A stretch of DNA of 26,405 nt from DAIRUQ01 sp036803245 (GTDB lineage Bacteria > Chloroflexota > Anaerolineae > UBA1429): assembly GCA_036803245.1 (NCBI GenBank), contig DAIRUQ010000037.1:1-26405 (forward strand), given 5' to 3'. Position numbers and translations under genes: made by a program. Shown here piece after piece: positions 1-7,872 of this stretch (position 1 is its first letter; each line of letters opens with the position of its first letter). The notes under the pieces were generated by a model. The model saw nothing but the letters and a program-made list of their open reading frames with translations. It ran no database searches and was not told where the DNA came from.

Positions 1-17
1 CAGGAGCCCTCATCCGC

Positions 18-956
18 CTAGCGCGCCGTCGACCCCTCGCCATTGCCCGCGGCCACCATGCGCAGCGCCGCCGGCAGAATCTCGACCACCACCTCGTGCG
101 CTACATCACAGATGATCTCGCCATCCACATGGAGATACAGCGGCTCCTCGGAGGTGATCCGGACCCGTTTGGCTACGTCAGAACGTACGCAGGCCTTGTC
201 GAGATGAGTCCCTTTGAGGAAATGGGGGATCATACCCAGCACCTTGAGCCGGGACACACTATCGGCGACCACCAGATCGAGCCAGCCATCATCGGTCTTG
301 GCCTGAGGCGCCACCAGAAAAGTACCCCCCTCACGCGGCCCGTTCGCCACCACCGCCATCAGCGCTCGCGTTTCGATCACATGGTCGTCATACTCGATGC
401 GCATCCAGGGGGGTCGCATGGTGACAAAGGTCGTCTTTAGCACCACCGGCAGGTAGAGCGCCGCGCCTCGCAGATGCTTGACGCCTTGCGTCGCCCGCGC
501 CACCAAGGCATCAAAGCCGATGCCGACCACGTTATCGAAATAGCGCGTCAACGTCCCATCGACGGTGACCCGACCAACATCCAAGGTTCGCACAGAGCCG
601 TTGGTCAGCGATCGGCAGCCCTCAGCCACATCGGCGACGGCCCCGTTCATCAGCGCAAAGTCGTTGCCGGAGCCCGCTGGCAAGCAGCCCAGCATGGCGA
701 TCTCGCCACCTGCGCCGTCGGTCATCAGCCCGTTGACCACCTCGTGCGTGGTGCCATCCCCGCCCACGGCCACGACGACGTCGCAGCCCTCTTCGCTCGC
801 CTGCCGTGCCAGGTCCACCGCCTCACCCGCGTAACGCGTCCGCACCATCTCGTGGTCGACGCCCAAAGCCTCTAGCTCGCGCGCCACCTGAGGGGCCACC
901 TGCGCGGCGTGGCCGCGCCCCGCCAACGGGTTAACAATCACTCGAACTCTGCGCAT
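18..956 (-). CDS. Diacylglycerol kinase family lipid kinase (YegS/BmrU type)
   Basis: About 312 residues, the usual length for the bacterial DagK/YegS/sphingosine-kinase-like family, which phosphorylates lipid hydroxyls with ATP at the inner membrane face. Visible motifs are VNPLAGRG (residues 8-15), the GGDGT nucleotide signature (65-69) and GSGND (95-99). The C-terminal half is the beta-sandwich lipid-binding domain ending in a VDGE segment. The open frame extends 46 codons further upstream, but the ATG at 954-956 directly precedes the conserved strand MRRVRVIVNP and has an AAGGATGAGG-type ribosome site, so I chose it. A promoter (TTGGAG-16-TATACT) lies just upstream. The gene is divergent from the yigZ-like gene. 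The exact lipid substrate cannot be read from sequence. Confidence 0.92.
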   Translation of the reverse strand: MRRVRVIVNPLAGRGHAAQVAPQVARELEALGVDHEMVRTRYAGEAVDLARQASEEGCDVVVAVGGDGTTHEVVNGLMTDGAGGEIAMLGCLPAGSGNDFALMNGAVADVAEGCRSLTNGSVRTLDVGRVTVDGTLTRYFDNVVGIGFDALVARATQGVKHLRGAALYLPVVLKTTFVTMRPPWMRIEYDDHVIETRALMAVVANGPREGGTFLVAPQAKTDDGWLDLVVADSVSRLKVLGMIPHFLKGTHLDKACVRSDVAKRVRITSEEPLYLHVDGEIICDVAHEVVVEILPAALRMVAAGNGEGSTAR

Positions 957-991
957 CGCCTCATCCTTGCCATCTGTGTACCCACGCTCAG

Positions 992-1019
992 AGTATAGTG
1001 CAAAGCCTTTCCTCTCCAA
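992..1019 (-). promoter_or_regulatory. Sigma70-type promoter for the lipid kinase gene
   Basis: On the minus strand TTGGAG (1019-1014) is followed after 16 bp by TATACT (997-992), about 35 bp before the ATG at 956. It overlaps the leader of the divergent gene, whose own promoter is at 1029-1057. Confidence 0.55.
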
Positions 1020-1028
1020 GAACCCCGA

Positions 1029-1057
1029 TTGACACCCGACGATGCGGTTTCTACAAT
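1029..1057 (+). promoter_or_regulatory. Strong sigma70-type promoter for the yigZ-like operon
   Basis: TTGACA (1029-1034, perfect -35), a 17-bp spacer and TACAAT (1052-1057). It sits 35 bp before the ATG at 1093. It is the best consensus promoter seen in the window and divergent to the lipid kinase promoter. Confidence 0.72.
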
Positions 1058-1092
1058 AGCCTGCGGGATGCGAGTTAGCAGACAAGGGGCCC

Positions 1093-1743
1093 ATGGATAG
1101 CTACTGCGTGCCCACGGGTACCGGCACTGCCGAGCTGGTGGTCAAGGGATCCAGGTTCATCGGGACGGTGGGACCGGCCAGCAGCATCGAGGCGGCACAG
1201 CAGCTTGTGGAAGACCTGCGTCAGCGCTATCCGGACGCCACGCACCACGCCTGGGCCTATCGTCTGCCGGGCGATCCCCAAGAGACTATCGGATCCAGCG
1301 ACGATGGCGAGCCGGGCGGCACGGCGGGCAGGCCTATGTTGGCCGTGTTGACCGGCGAGGCGCTCTTTGAGGCCGTGGTGGTCGGCACGCGTTACTTTGG
1401 CGGCACCAAGCTAGGTACCGGCGGCTTGGTGCGAGCCTACGGGGCCGCCGCTCGCGCAGCTATCGAGGCGGCGCCCATTGGCGAAAAACGCCTCCATCGC
1501 TTGGTCGCTCTGCACGTTGACTATGCCCTGCTGGGGCCGTTGCGCTACGAGATCGACCGGCATGGCGCCGAGATCATCAATGCGGCCTATGCGGCCGATG
1601 TGCGCCTCGAGATGGCCGTGCCCGCCGCGACCTTTGGCGCGTTGGCGACCGCAGCCAGCAACTTGAGTAGTGGAGGCATCGTTCTGGAGGAACAGGTCGT
1701 GGCCACGCAGTATCTGCTGCGGTCGAGCGGACCCTCTCGATGA
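1093..1743 (+). CDS. yigZ: YigZ/IMPACT family protein (UPF0029)
   Basis: 216 residues, typical of YigZ proteins (N-terminal UPF0029 domain of RNase PH-like/S5 fold plus a C-terminal ferredoxin-like DUF1949 domain). The family signature is clear: THHAWAYRL (50-58), SSDDGEPGGTAGRPML (68-83) and VVVGTRYFGGTKLGTGGLVRAY (95-116; the strongest part is residues 98-115). The eukaryotic relative IMPACT/Yih1 inhibits the Gcn2 kinase; the bacterial role is unclear, with suggestions around ribosome or nucleic-acid binding. The ATG follows AAGGGG at short spacing. The stop overlaps the next start as ATGA (1740-1743), so the lipoprotein gene is probably translationally coupled. Confidence 0.93.
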   Translation: MDSYCVPTGTGTAELVVKGSRFIGTVGPASSIEAAQQLVEDLRQRYPDATHHAWAYRLPGDPQETIGSSDDGEPGGTAGRPMLAVLTGEALFEAVVVGTRYFGGTKLGTGGLVRAYGAAARAAIEAAPIGEKRLHRLVALHVDYALLGPLRYEIDRHGAEIINAAYAADVRLEMAVPAATFGALATAASNLSSGGIVLEEQVVATQYLLRSSGPSR

Positions 1744-2675
1744 ACAGAAACCTGCTGGCGGGGCTGCTCCTGCTTGCCGTCCTGTTGCCCTTGGGATGCG
1801 CGGCCGAGCCCACGCTGGGGACGGTGAGAGTGGCCTACTATGAGGGCACCGAGCAAGAGGCCCTTGCCCAACTCACGCGGCTAGTGCTGGAAGACAGGGG
1901 CTATGGGGTCGAGCTGGTACAGAGCGAGAGCCTCCAACAGGCCCACGAGGCCGTGGCCGCCGAGGAGGCCGACCTGCTCTGGGCCTATGGCTGGGACGTC
2001 TGGCACCTGGTGCTCAAGCATGACATCACCTGCGGCGATGCCGATCTGATGTTGGAACGGATCGCGGCCGAGGACGCTGCCCACGGCATCGCGTGGGTGG
2101 GCGCGGCGCCCTGTCTCCGCTACGGCTCGTTGGCCGTACGTCGTACCGATGCCAGGCTGGAGGAGGTTCGCAGCATCTCGGACCTGGTGGCGCATCTGCG
2201 CTACCAGGATCCTGCCGTGAGCCTGTGCAATCCCAGCCCACGCTCGGAGCAGCCCGGCGCCGTTGAGGCGATGATGCGCTACTATGGGCTCACGCTGCGC
2301 GCCGAAAAGGTCGTCTATGACACATACTCGGGCTGCTTGCAGCGTCTCGCGGATGCCGACTGCACGGCTAGCTATGCGCTAAGCAACGATCCGGCGCTGG
2401 CGACGCTGGATCTGCGCCTGCTCGAGGATGACCGCCACTCGTTCCAGCGATCGCACCTGAGCACGGGGTTCTCGCAGGACGCTCTGCGGCGCTATCCCGG
2501 GCTAGAACGCATCGTCAAAGAGCTGGCGGCGGCGCTATCGTGCCAGACGCTGGTCGACGTACAGATCAGCGCCGAGAACTCACGCACCACCATGACTGCT
2601 GCAGCCAAGGCCGTGCTGGAGGACCGGCGCATGATCGGAGCGCGCCGGCGCAGGCCCACCCGGGCTTGGGAGTAG
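1740..2675 (+). CDS. Betaine-type (OpuAC-like) substrate-binding lipoprotein
   Basis: 311 residues. A hydrophobic signal peptide ends in the lipobox LPLGC (Cys20), predicting an exported lipid-anchored protein. The rest resembles the glycine betaine/choline-type periplasmic binding domain: a TVRVAYYEGTEQE opening strand, a hinge-like DLLWAYGWDVW segment (79-88) with Trp81, Trp85 and Trp88 that could help form an aromatic cage, and later lobes rich in Tyr and Trp. Three or more cysteines in the middle are unusual. No permease or ATPase gene is adjacent, so it is an orphan binding protein here; ligand unknown. It shares ATGA with yigZ upstream. A methyltransferase gene follows after 75 bp with no visible terminator. 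The family call is moderately sure, the ligand is inference. Confidence 0.7.
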   Translation: MNRNLLAGLLLLAVLLPLGCAAEPTLGTVRVAYYEGTEQEALAQLTRLVLEDRGYGVELVQSESLQQAHEAVAAEEADLLWAYGWDVWHLVLKHDITCGDADLMLERIAAEDAAHGIAWVGAAPCLRYGSLAVRRTDARLEEVRSISDLVAHLRYQDPAVSLCNPSPRSEQPGAVEAMMRYYGLTLRAEKVVYDTYSGCLQRLADADCTASYALSNDPALATLDLRLLEDDRHSFQRSHLSTGFSQDALRRYPGLERIVKELAAALSCQTLVDVQISAENSRTTMTAAAKAVLEDRRMIGARRRRPTRAWE

Positions 2676-2750
2676 AGGCCCCGTTTTCGAGTGGATATGG
2701 CACGGCCGAAGGCGTCCGGGCCCCAACCTATCAGTAGAGGAGAGCACACC

Positions 2751-3605
2751 ATGCGAACTGTCGTACACAGCGCCACGAAAAAGGTTGCCATCGCGCCCGA
2801 CCTTCCCACGGTCATCATCGGCGAGCGCATCAACCCTACGGGAAAGAAGCTCCTGGCCGCCTCCCTGGCCGAGGGTGACATGAGCCGCGTTCGGTCGCTG
2901 GCCAAGACCCAGATCGAGAACGGTGCCCACATCCTGGACGTGAACGTTGGAGCGGCCGGCGTGGACGAGGTCGACCTCCTTCCCAAGGCCGTCAAGGCCG
3001 TGCAAGAGGTCACCGATGTGCCCCTGTGCCTCGATTCGCCCAACGCGACCGCACTCAAAGCGGCGCTGGACGTCTACGATGGCAAGGCTCTCATCAACTC
3101 GGTGAACGGCGAAGAAGCCTCGTTGAATCGCGTGCTGCCCCTCGTCAAAGAGTATGGCGCCGCGGTGATCGGTCTGACGATGGATGACGCTGGCATTCCC
3201 AAGACGGCCGCGGAGCGCGTGGCGGTGGCGAAAAGGATCGTCGAGCGCGCCGAGAGCCTGGGCATCCCCCGCGAGGACATCCTGATCGACTGCCTGGTGC
3301 TCACCGTCTCTGCGGACCAGACGGCGGCCAAGACCACGCTGGACGCCATTGCCGGTGTCCGCGCCGAGCTCGGGATGAACATGTCCTTGGGCGCCAGCAA
3401 CGTCTCGTTTGGCCTGCCAGATCGCGAGGAAGTGAACAGCGCGTTCCTGGCGATGGCCATGGCGATGGGCGTGAACGCTCCCATCGTCAACCCTTCGCAC
3501 GCCCTCAAGACGGTGCTGATCTCGGACCTGCTCCTGGGCAAGGACGAGTTCGGCATGACCTATGTGAGTTACTGCCGGCGCATGGCACGCGCCCAGCAGT
3601 CCTAA
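2751..3605 (+). CDS. Methyltetrahydrofolate:corrinoid methyltransferase (AcsE/MeTr-like, pterin-binding)
   Basis: 284 residues, a DHPS-like TIM barrel of the MeTr family, which moves the methyl group of CH3-H4folate to or from a corrinoid protein. Motifs: GERINPTGKK (24-33), DVNVG (63-67), CLDSPN (93-98, pterin-binding Asp/Asn), GLTMDDAGIPK (141-151) and ASNVSFG (215-221), the last holding the Asn that assists N5 protonation in AcsE. AFLAMAMAMG (231-240) matches the C-terminal helix of AcsE. I chose the ATG at 2751, preceded by GAGGAG at good spacing; the frame is open from 2691 but those codons look non-coding. No CODH/ACS or CoFeSP genes are in the window, so its role (Wood-Ljungdahl branch or demethylation of another methyl donor) is undecided. 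Confidence 0.88.
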   Translation: MRTVVHSATKKVAIAPDLPTVIIGERINPTGKKLLAASLAEGDMSRVRSLAKTQIENGAHILDVNVGAAGVDEVDLLPKAVKAVQEVTDVPLCLDSPNATALKAALDVYDGKALINSVNGEEASLNRVLPLVKEYGAAVIGLTMDDAGIPKTAAERVAVAKRIVERAESLGIPREDILIDCLVLTVSADQTAAKTTLDAIAGVRAELGMNMSLGASNVSFGLPDREEVNSAFLAMAMAMGVNAPIVNPSHALKTVLISDLLLGKDEFGMTYVSYCRRMARAQQS

Positions 3606-3616
3606 CGACGGATCCG

Positions 3617-3653
3617 AGCAACCACGCAGGGCGTCGTGCTCTGCGTGGTTGCT
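3617..3653 (+). terminator. Strong hairpin between methyltransferase and HyuA-like genes
   Basis: A perfect 13-bp inverted repeat, AGCAACCACGCAG (3617-3629) and its complement (3641-3653), with an 11-nt loop that can pair further inside (3630-3632 with 3638-3640). It begins 12 bp after the methyltransferase stop. No clear T tract follows (GTGATAAAA), so it could be a Rho-independent-like terminator, an mRNA-stabilising 3' hairpin, or a site partly terminating transcription before the next gene. Confidence 0.5.
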
Positions 3654-3676
3654 GTGATAAAAGAGATAGCACTAGC

Positions 3677-5671
3677 ATGACACTTGCTCTAGGTATCGAT
3701 ACGGGCGGCACCTACACCGATGCGGCCCTGGTAGACTATGAATCGGGCCGGCTGTTGCAGAGTGGCAAGGCCCTCACCACCAAACATGACCTGGCCCTGG
3801 GCATTCGCGAGGCCATGTCGCAGGCCCTCAACGGAGACCGATCACAGGTCGGGCTGGTCTCCCTGTCGACGACGCTGGCCACCAACGCCATTGTCGAGGG
3901 CAAGGGGGCGCCGATCTGCGCGCTGCTCATCGGGTACCGGGGGCACGTTTCGCCCACCACCCCGTGGGAGCAGCTCCTGGGCACGTCGCGGTACGTCTTT
4001 GTGGATGGCGGGCATGATGCCACCGGCGAGGCCCATAGTGACCTGGATGAGCGCTCCTTGGTCGCCGCCATCAAGGAACACGCCCCCGCCGTAGGCGCCT
4101 TTGCGGTCTCTGGGTTCTTTGGGACGCGCAACCCTGCGCACGAAAATCGCGCCGCCCATCTGGTCGAGGAACTCACGGGGCTCCCCACCACCTGCGGGCA
4201 TGAGCTGACCCACCGCCTAGACGCCGTTCGGCGCGCCAGCACCGTCTGCCTAAACGCCCGCCTGATCCCGCTCCTGCAGGAGCTGATCGACGCGGTGATC
4301 TCCACCGTGCAGGGTCTCGGCATCCAGGCGCCGCTGATGGTCGTCAAGGGTGATGGCTCGTTGATGGACGCCCGAATGGCGATGCGTCGGCCGGTGGAAA
4401 CCATCTTGGCGGGGCCGGCCGCCAGTGTGGTAGGCGCGCAGCACTTGGCGGGCGGCGGCGATGTGGTCGTCGCCGATATGGGCGGCACCACCACCGACAT
4501 CTCGATGCTCCACGATAGCCGCCCCCGCCTCGATCCTCAGGGAGCCCGCGTCGGGCCCTGGCATACCATGGTCGAGGCCGTGGAGGTGCACACCGTTGGC
4601 CTAGGCGGCGACAGTCGCGTCTGGATCACCGATCGTGGCGATCTAGCGCTGGGGCCAGAGCGCGTGCTGCCACTCTCTGCCTTGGCGCACCGATGGCCCG
4701 GCGTCCTGGCCGACTTGAAGACGCAGGCGCGCGCCGACCAGGCCATCCGCCCCAATGACGGCGAGTTCCTCACTCTTCAGCGCGCGTACCGCGGCCCCGA
4801 GGGGGCGCTGCCGGCACCCATCCACAAGCTGTTGCGCCTGGTAGCCGAGCATCCCCTTTCGGTCGACGCGGCCCGCGACACCCTAGAGCAGCCCGCGCTC
4901 TATGCCAGTGTGCTGCGCATGCTGGAGCGCGAGGGCGTGCTGCTCCGATCGGCGCTGACCCCCACCGACGCCGCTCACTGCCTTGGCCTATTTGGCGAAT
5001 GGGACGTGCATGCCGCCGAGTTGGGGACCGCCATCATGGCCCGACGGTTGGGCATCGACGTAACCACACTGGCCCAACGCATCCACGCGCTCACGAGCCA
5101 GCGGGTGGCCAGAGAGATCGTGCTGGCGCTGGTACCGCCCAATGGCGACGGGCCCGCCGCAGAGCAGTCCGAGGGCTATCTGCTCTCACAGGCTGTCAAC
5201 CCGAGCTCTAGATCGCCTCTGGCGTGCCGTGTGACCCTGCGTCCACGTCTGGTCGCTCTCGGCGCCCCAGTTCACACCTACTTTGGCCAGGTGCGCGAGC
5301 TCCTGAACGGCGAACTCGTCATACCCGAGGGAGCCGAGGTCGCCAACGCCATCGGAGCGGTGGTGGGCAGCATCGTCCAGGAGGCACGCGCCCGCATCGT
5401 GCCCCTGGAGGAAGAAGACGGGTTTCGCGTGCATCTGCCCGATTCGGTGGAAAAGGTGGCGACCCGCGCAGAGGCCGAACGCTTTGCCGAGACGAGGGTC
5501 CGCAGCATCGCCATGGCGATGGCCCGAGACGCCGGGGCCACGGATATCGAAGTGCAGGTCTCGCGTCATGAGCAGAACGCGCCCCTTGCAGAGGGCTGGG
5601 GAGATGCTCTGTATCTGGGCACCAGCCTGACAGCGCGAGCGGTAGGGAGGCCGCGCCTCGGCATGAGCTAG
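3677..5671 (+). CDS. Hydantoinase/oxoprolinase HyuA-like ASKHA ATPase
   Basis: 664 residues. The N-terminal Hydantoinase_A_N domain opens with the ASKHA phosphate-1 loop GIDTGGTYTDA (6-16). The central Hydantoinase_A domain has AGPAASVVGA (245-254) and the phosphate-2 loop ADMGGTTTDIS (266-276), followed by VHTVGLGGDSRVW. The C-terminal third (about 330-664) is more divergent but keeps the family's TPTDA motif. HyuA/OplA proteins use ATP to phosphorylate or open cyclic amides together with a HyuB partner; no HyuB is present here. HyuA-like proteins also occur beside corrinoid methyltransferase genes, and the preceding AcsE-like gene suggests such a link (inference). The start has only a weak GAGA ribosome site. 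The gene follows a strong hairpin, so expression may be partly uncoupled from the upstream genes. Confidence 0.85.
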   Translation: MTLALGIDTGGTYTDAALVDYESGRLLQSGKALTTKHDLALGIREAMSQALNGDRSQVGLVSLSTTLATNAIVEGKGAPICALLIGYRGHVSPTTPWEQLLGTSRYVFVDGGHDATGEAHSDLDERSLVAAIKEHAPAVGAFAVSGFFGTRNPAHENRAAHLVEELTGLPTTCGHELTHRLDAVRRASTVCLNARLIPLLQELIDAVISTVQGLGIQAPLMVVKGDGSLMDARMAMRRPVETILAGPAASVVGAQHLAGGGDVVVADMGGTTTDISMLHDSRPRLDPQGARVGPWHTMVEAVEVHTVGLGGDSRVWITDRGDLALGPERVLPLSALAHRWPGVLADLKTQARADQAIRPNDGEFLTLQRAYRGPEGALPAPIHKLLRLVAEHPLSVDAARDTLEQPALYASVLRMLEREGVLLRSALTPTDAAHCLGLFGEWDVHAAELGTAIMARRLGIDVTTLAQRIHALTSQRVAREIVLALVPPNGDGPAAEQSEGYLLSQAVNPSSRSPLACRVTLRPRLVALGAPVHTYFGQVRELLNGELVIPEGAEVANAIGAVVGSIVQEARARIVPLEEEDGFRVHLPDSVEKVATRAEAERFAETRVRSIAMAMARDAGATDIEVQVSRHEQNAPLAEGWGDALYLGTSLTARAVGRPRLGMS

Positions 5672-5692
5672 CACTCGATAGCCAACTATGGT

Positions 5693-5721
5693 TTGCCTCC
5701 CCTCGCCCGCCTGAGTATGAT
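5693..5721 (+). promoter_or_regulatory. Sigma70-type promoter for the N-ATPase operon
   Basis: TTGCCT (5693-5698), 17 bp, TATGAT (5716-5721), located 22 bp after the HyuA-like stop and about 60 bp before the beta-subunit start. It is the only good promoter seen ahead of the eight ATPase genes. Confidence 0.6.
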
Positions 5722-5780
5722 CACTCTAGGCTGTCTCTGGCAGCCGTCGTCCAGTTATGCAACCTGGTTACAAGGGAAGG

Positions 5781-7184
5781 ATGCCGGTGAGAGTCGGACG
5801 CGTTGCGCGGGTGATGGGCGTGGTGGTTGACGCGCAGTTTGCGCCCGGAGACCTTCCCGCGATCAGCAGTGCGCTCGTCATCGAACGAGCCGACGAGCGC
5901 TCCCTCGTTCTCGAGGTCCAGGAGCACGTCGACCCGCAGACGGTGCGGTGCATCGCCATGTCGACGACCTCTGGGCTGCACCGCAACATGTCCGTCCGTG
6001 ACACTGGCCGCCCGATCCAGGTGCCGGTGGGCGACGGGACGCTCGGCCGCATGTTCAACGTGCTCGGTGAACCGATCGACCAGCTAGGCCCGATCGAAGG
6101 AGCCGAGCGGCGCCCCATTCACATGATGGCGCCGCCTCTCAATGAACAGCGCCTCACCAGCGAGATCCTCGAGACCGGCCTCAAGGTGATCGACTTGCTC
6201 ACGCCCTATGGCCTTGGGACAAAGATCGGCCTCTTTGGCGGCGCCGGCGTCGGCAAGACGATGCTGGTGATCGAGCTGATCCGCCACAGCACCCGCGAAC
6301 GGAATGCCCTGGCCCTGTTTGCCGGCGTGGGCGAGCGCACCCGCGAGGGAAACGACCTGTGGCTCAGCATGCGTCGCTCGGGCGTGCTCGATAGCAGCGT
6401 GCTGGTGTTTGGCCAGATGAACGAGCCCCCCGGCGCCCGCCTGCGCGTTCCCTTGACCGCCCTGACCATGTCGCAGCATTTCCGCGATGATTCCGGCCGC
6501 GACGTGCTCTTGTTCATCGACAACGTCTATCGCTATGTGCAGGCTGGCGCCGAGATCTCGGCGCTGCTGGGTCGCGTTCCCAGTGCGGTGGGATACCAGC
6601 CCACCCTCGCCACCGAGATGGGCGAGCTGCAAGAACGCATCACCAGCACCACCCGAGGCGCCATCACGTCGGTGCAGGCCATCTATATTCCGGCCGACGA
6701 CATTACCGATCCCGGCGTTGTGGCGGCCTTTGCCCACCTAGACGCCATCACCGTGCTGACGCGCAAGCTGTCTAGCCAGGGCTTTTATCCGGCGGTCGAT
6801 CCGCTCGCCTCCTCGTCCAAGATGCTCGAGGCTCGCTACGTGGGCGAGCGGCATGTGCGCATCGCTACCGAGGTCAAGGCCGTCTTGGCCAAGTACGAAG
6901 CGCTCCAGGACATCATCTCGATCCTGGGCACCGACGAGCTCTCTGAAGAGGACCAGATCGTAGTCCGCCGTGCCCGGCGCCTGCAGCGGTTCTTGACGCA
7001 GCCGTTCTTTTCCACCGAGCAGTACACCGGCCTGGAAGGCCGCTACGTGACGATCGAGGAAACGCTGGACGGTTTCGAGGCGATTCTGAGAGGCGACCTC
7101 GACACCGCGCCCGAGCAGGCGCTCTATATGGTCGGCACCATCGAGGACGCTCTGGAAAAGGCCTCGCAGTTGGAAGAGGCATGA
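5781..7184 (+). CDS. atpD: N-type ATPase F1 subunit beta
   Basis: Catalytic nucleotide-binding subunit of a rotary ATPase. About 467 residues from the ATG at 5781: N-terminal beta-barrel, P-loop GGAGVGKT (153-160), GERTREGNDLW with the catalytic Glu, Walker B strand DVLLFIDNVYRY, the arginine-containing loop LLGRVPSAVGYQPTL and an intact DELSEED lever (385-391). Start choice is uncertain: the frame is open from ATG 5757, which lacks a ribosome site. AAGGGAAGG (5772-5780) abuts ATG 5781 and is optimally spaced for an in-frame GTG at 5787, so the true start may be six bases later. First gene of an operon whose order (beta, epsilon, AtpR, a, c, b, alpha, gamma) matches N-type ATPases rather than the housekeeping F-ATPase (a, c, b, delta, alpha, gamma, beta, epsilon). 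It overlaps the next gene as ATGA. Confidence 0.95.
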   Translation: MPVRVGRVARVMGVVVDAQFAPGDLPAISSALVIERADERSLVLEVQEHVDPQTVRCIAMSTTSGLHRNMSVRDTGRPIQVPVGDGTLGRMFNVLGEPIDQLGPIEGAERRPIHMMAPPLNEQRLTSEILETGLKVIDLLTPYGLGTKIGLFGGAGVGKTMLVIELIRHSTRERNALALFAGVGERTREGNDLWLSMRRSGVLDSSVLVFGQMNEPPGARLRVPLTALTMSQHFRDDSGRDVLLFIDNVYRYVQAGAEISALLGRVPSAVGYQPTLATEMGELQERITSTTRGAITSVQAIYIPADDITDPGVVAAFAHLDAITVLTRKLSSQGFYPAVDPLASSSKMLEARYVGERHVRIATEVKAVLAKYEALQDIISILGTDELSEEDQIVVRRARRLQRFLTQPFFSTEQYTGLEGRYVTIEETLDGFEAILRGDLDTAPEQALYMVGTIEDALEKASQLEEA

Positions 7185-7567
7185 GCGAAGAGCTGGCGGC
7201 TCCTGAGCGTCTGCAGCTGATCATTCTGACGCCAGATCAGGTGCTCTACCGCGGGCCGGTGCTGTGGGTGCAGGTTCCGTTGCAGGATGGCCTGTTGGGC
7301 GTGTGGCCGGGCCATGCTCCGCTGATCGGGCCACTGGGGCACGGCAGAGCCACCTATGACACGGGCGATGGCATCCACGAGACGAGGATCGCGGGCGGCA
7401 CCTTGCGTGTCGAGGGAGAGCGCTGTTCGTTACTCGTGTCTCTGCCAGAAGTCGAACTGGAAGAGATGGAAGACAGTGACAGAAGCCTCGCCCTGGCTCT
7501 GGAAGCGGCTCTGGCAGAGCATCTGACAGAGGAAGAGCTGGCCAGCCTGCAAGAGTCCGAGGCATGA
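7181..7567 (+). CDS. atpC: N-type ATPase F1 subunit epsilon
   Basis: 128 residues, matching the epsilon family: an N-terminal beta-sandwich with LQLIILTPDQVLYRGPV and the WPGHAPLIGPLG turn (corresponding to the conserved GILPGHAPL of epsilon), then a C-terminal acidic helical part (LEEMEDSDRSLALALEAAL). It joins the central stalk with gamma and the c-ring, and its C-terminal helices commonly inhibit ATP hydrolysis. Coupled by ATGA overlaps at both ends (7181-7184 with beta, 7564-7567 with AtpR). Confidence 0.9.
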   Translation: MSEELAAPERLQLIILTPDQVLYRGPVLWVQVPLQDGLLGVWPGHAPLIGPLGHGRATYDTGDGIHETRIAGGTLRVEGERCSLLVSLPEVELEEMEDSDRSLALALEAALAEHLTEEELASLQESEA

Positions 7568-7866
7568 GCTTGGCGACGCTGGCGCTCTGGTTGGCTGTCG
7601 GGGCCATCATGGCCCTGGTGAACGCGTTCGCGCTGGCCCTGGCTGTGCGCGGCCATCATGGCTCGGGCAGCCAGGCTGGGCGCCGGGTCGGGGCAACGCT
7701 TCCGCTGCGGTTGGCGATCCAGGGCCTCGTGCTGTACTGGGCAGTCCGCGGCGGCGCGTCGAGCACGCTGGGCTGGTTGCTGGGGTACCTGATCGGTCGC
7801 ACGATACTGGTGGGTTGGGCGCTACGGCGCGTTGGAGCGCTGGGAATCGTCCTTAGGCAAGGGTAG
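7564..7866 (+). CDS. atpR: N-ATPase subunit AtpR-like small membrane protein
   Basis: 100 residues with about three hydrophobic segments (near 5-28, 45-60 and 68-85) separated by basic stretches (RGHHG, AGRRVGATLPLR, LRRVG). Position between epsilon and subunit a, size and topology match AtpR of N-type ATPases, a subunit proposed to assist assembly or ion supply of the membrane sector. N-ATPase operons normally carry two small membrane genes here, atpQ (AtpI-like) then atpR. Only one is present, and its charged third segment fits AtpR better than AtpQ. The start overlaps epsilon by ATGA. Assignment rests mainly on context, since the sequence is poorly conserved. Confidence 0.72.
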   Translation: MSLATLALWLAVGAIMALVNAFALALAVRGHHGSGSQAGRRVGATLPLRLAIQGLVLYWAVRGGASSTLGWLLGYLIGRTILVGWALRRVGALGIVLRQG

Positions 7867-7872
7867 GACACT

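Noticed and set aside
2580..3500. Long open frame of 306 codons on the minus strand opposite the methyltransferase gene
   Set aside because: High-GC antisense shadow; the opposite strand encodes a clear MeTr-family protein with all motifs, and the antisense product is His/Arg/Gly-rich without family signatures.
3677..5671. Calling the HyuA-like gene a 5-oxoprolinase or hydantoinase enzyme subunit
   Set aside because: No HyuB, divergent C-terminal part and a corrinoid-methyltransferase neighbour; only the family-level name is supported.
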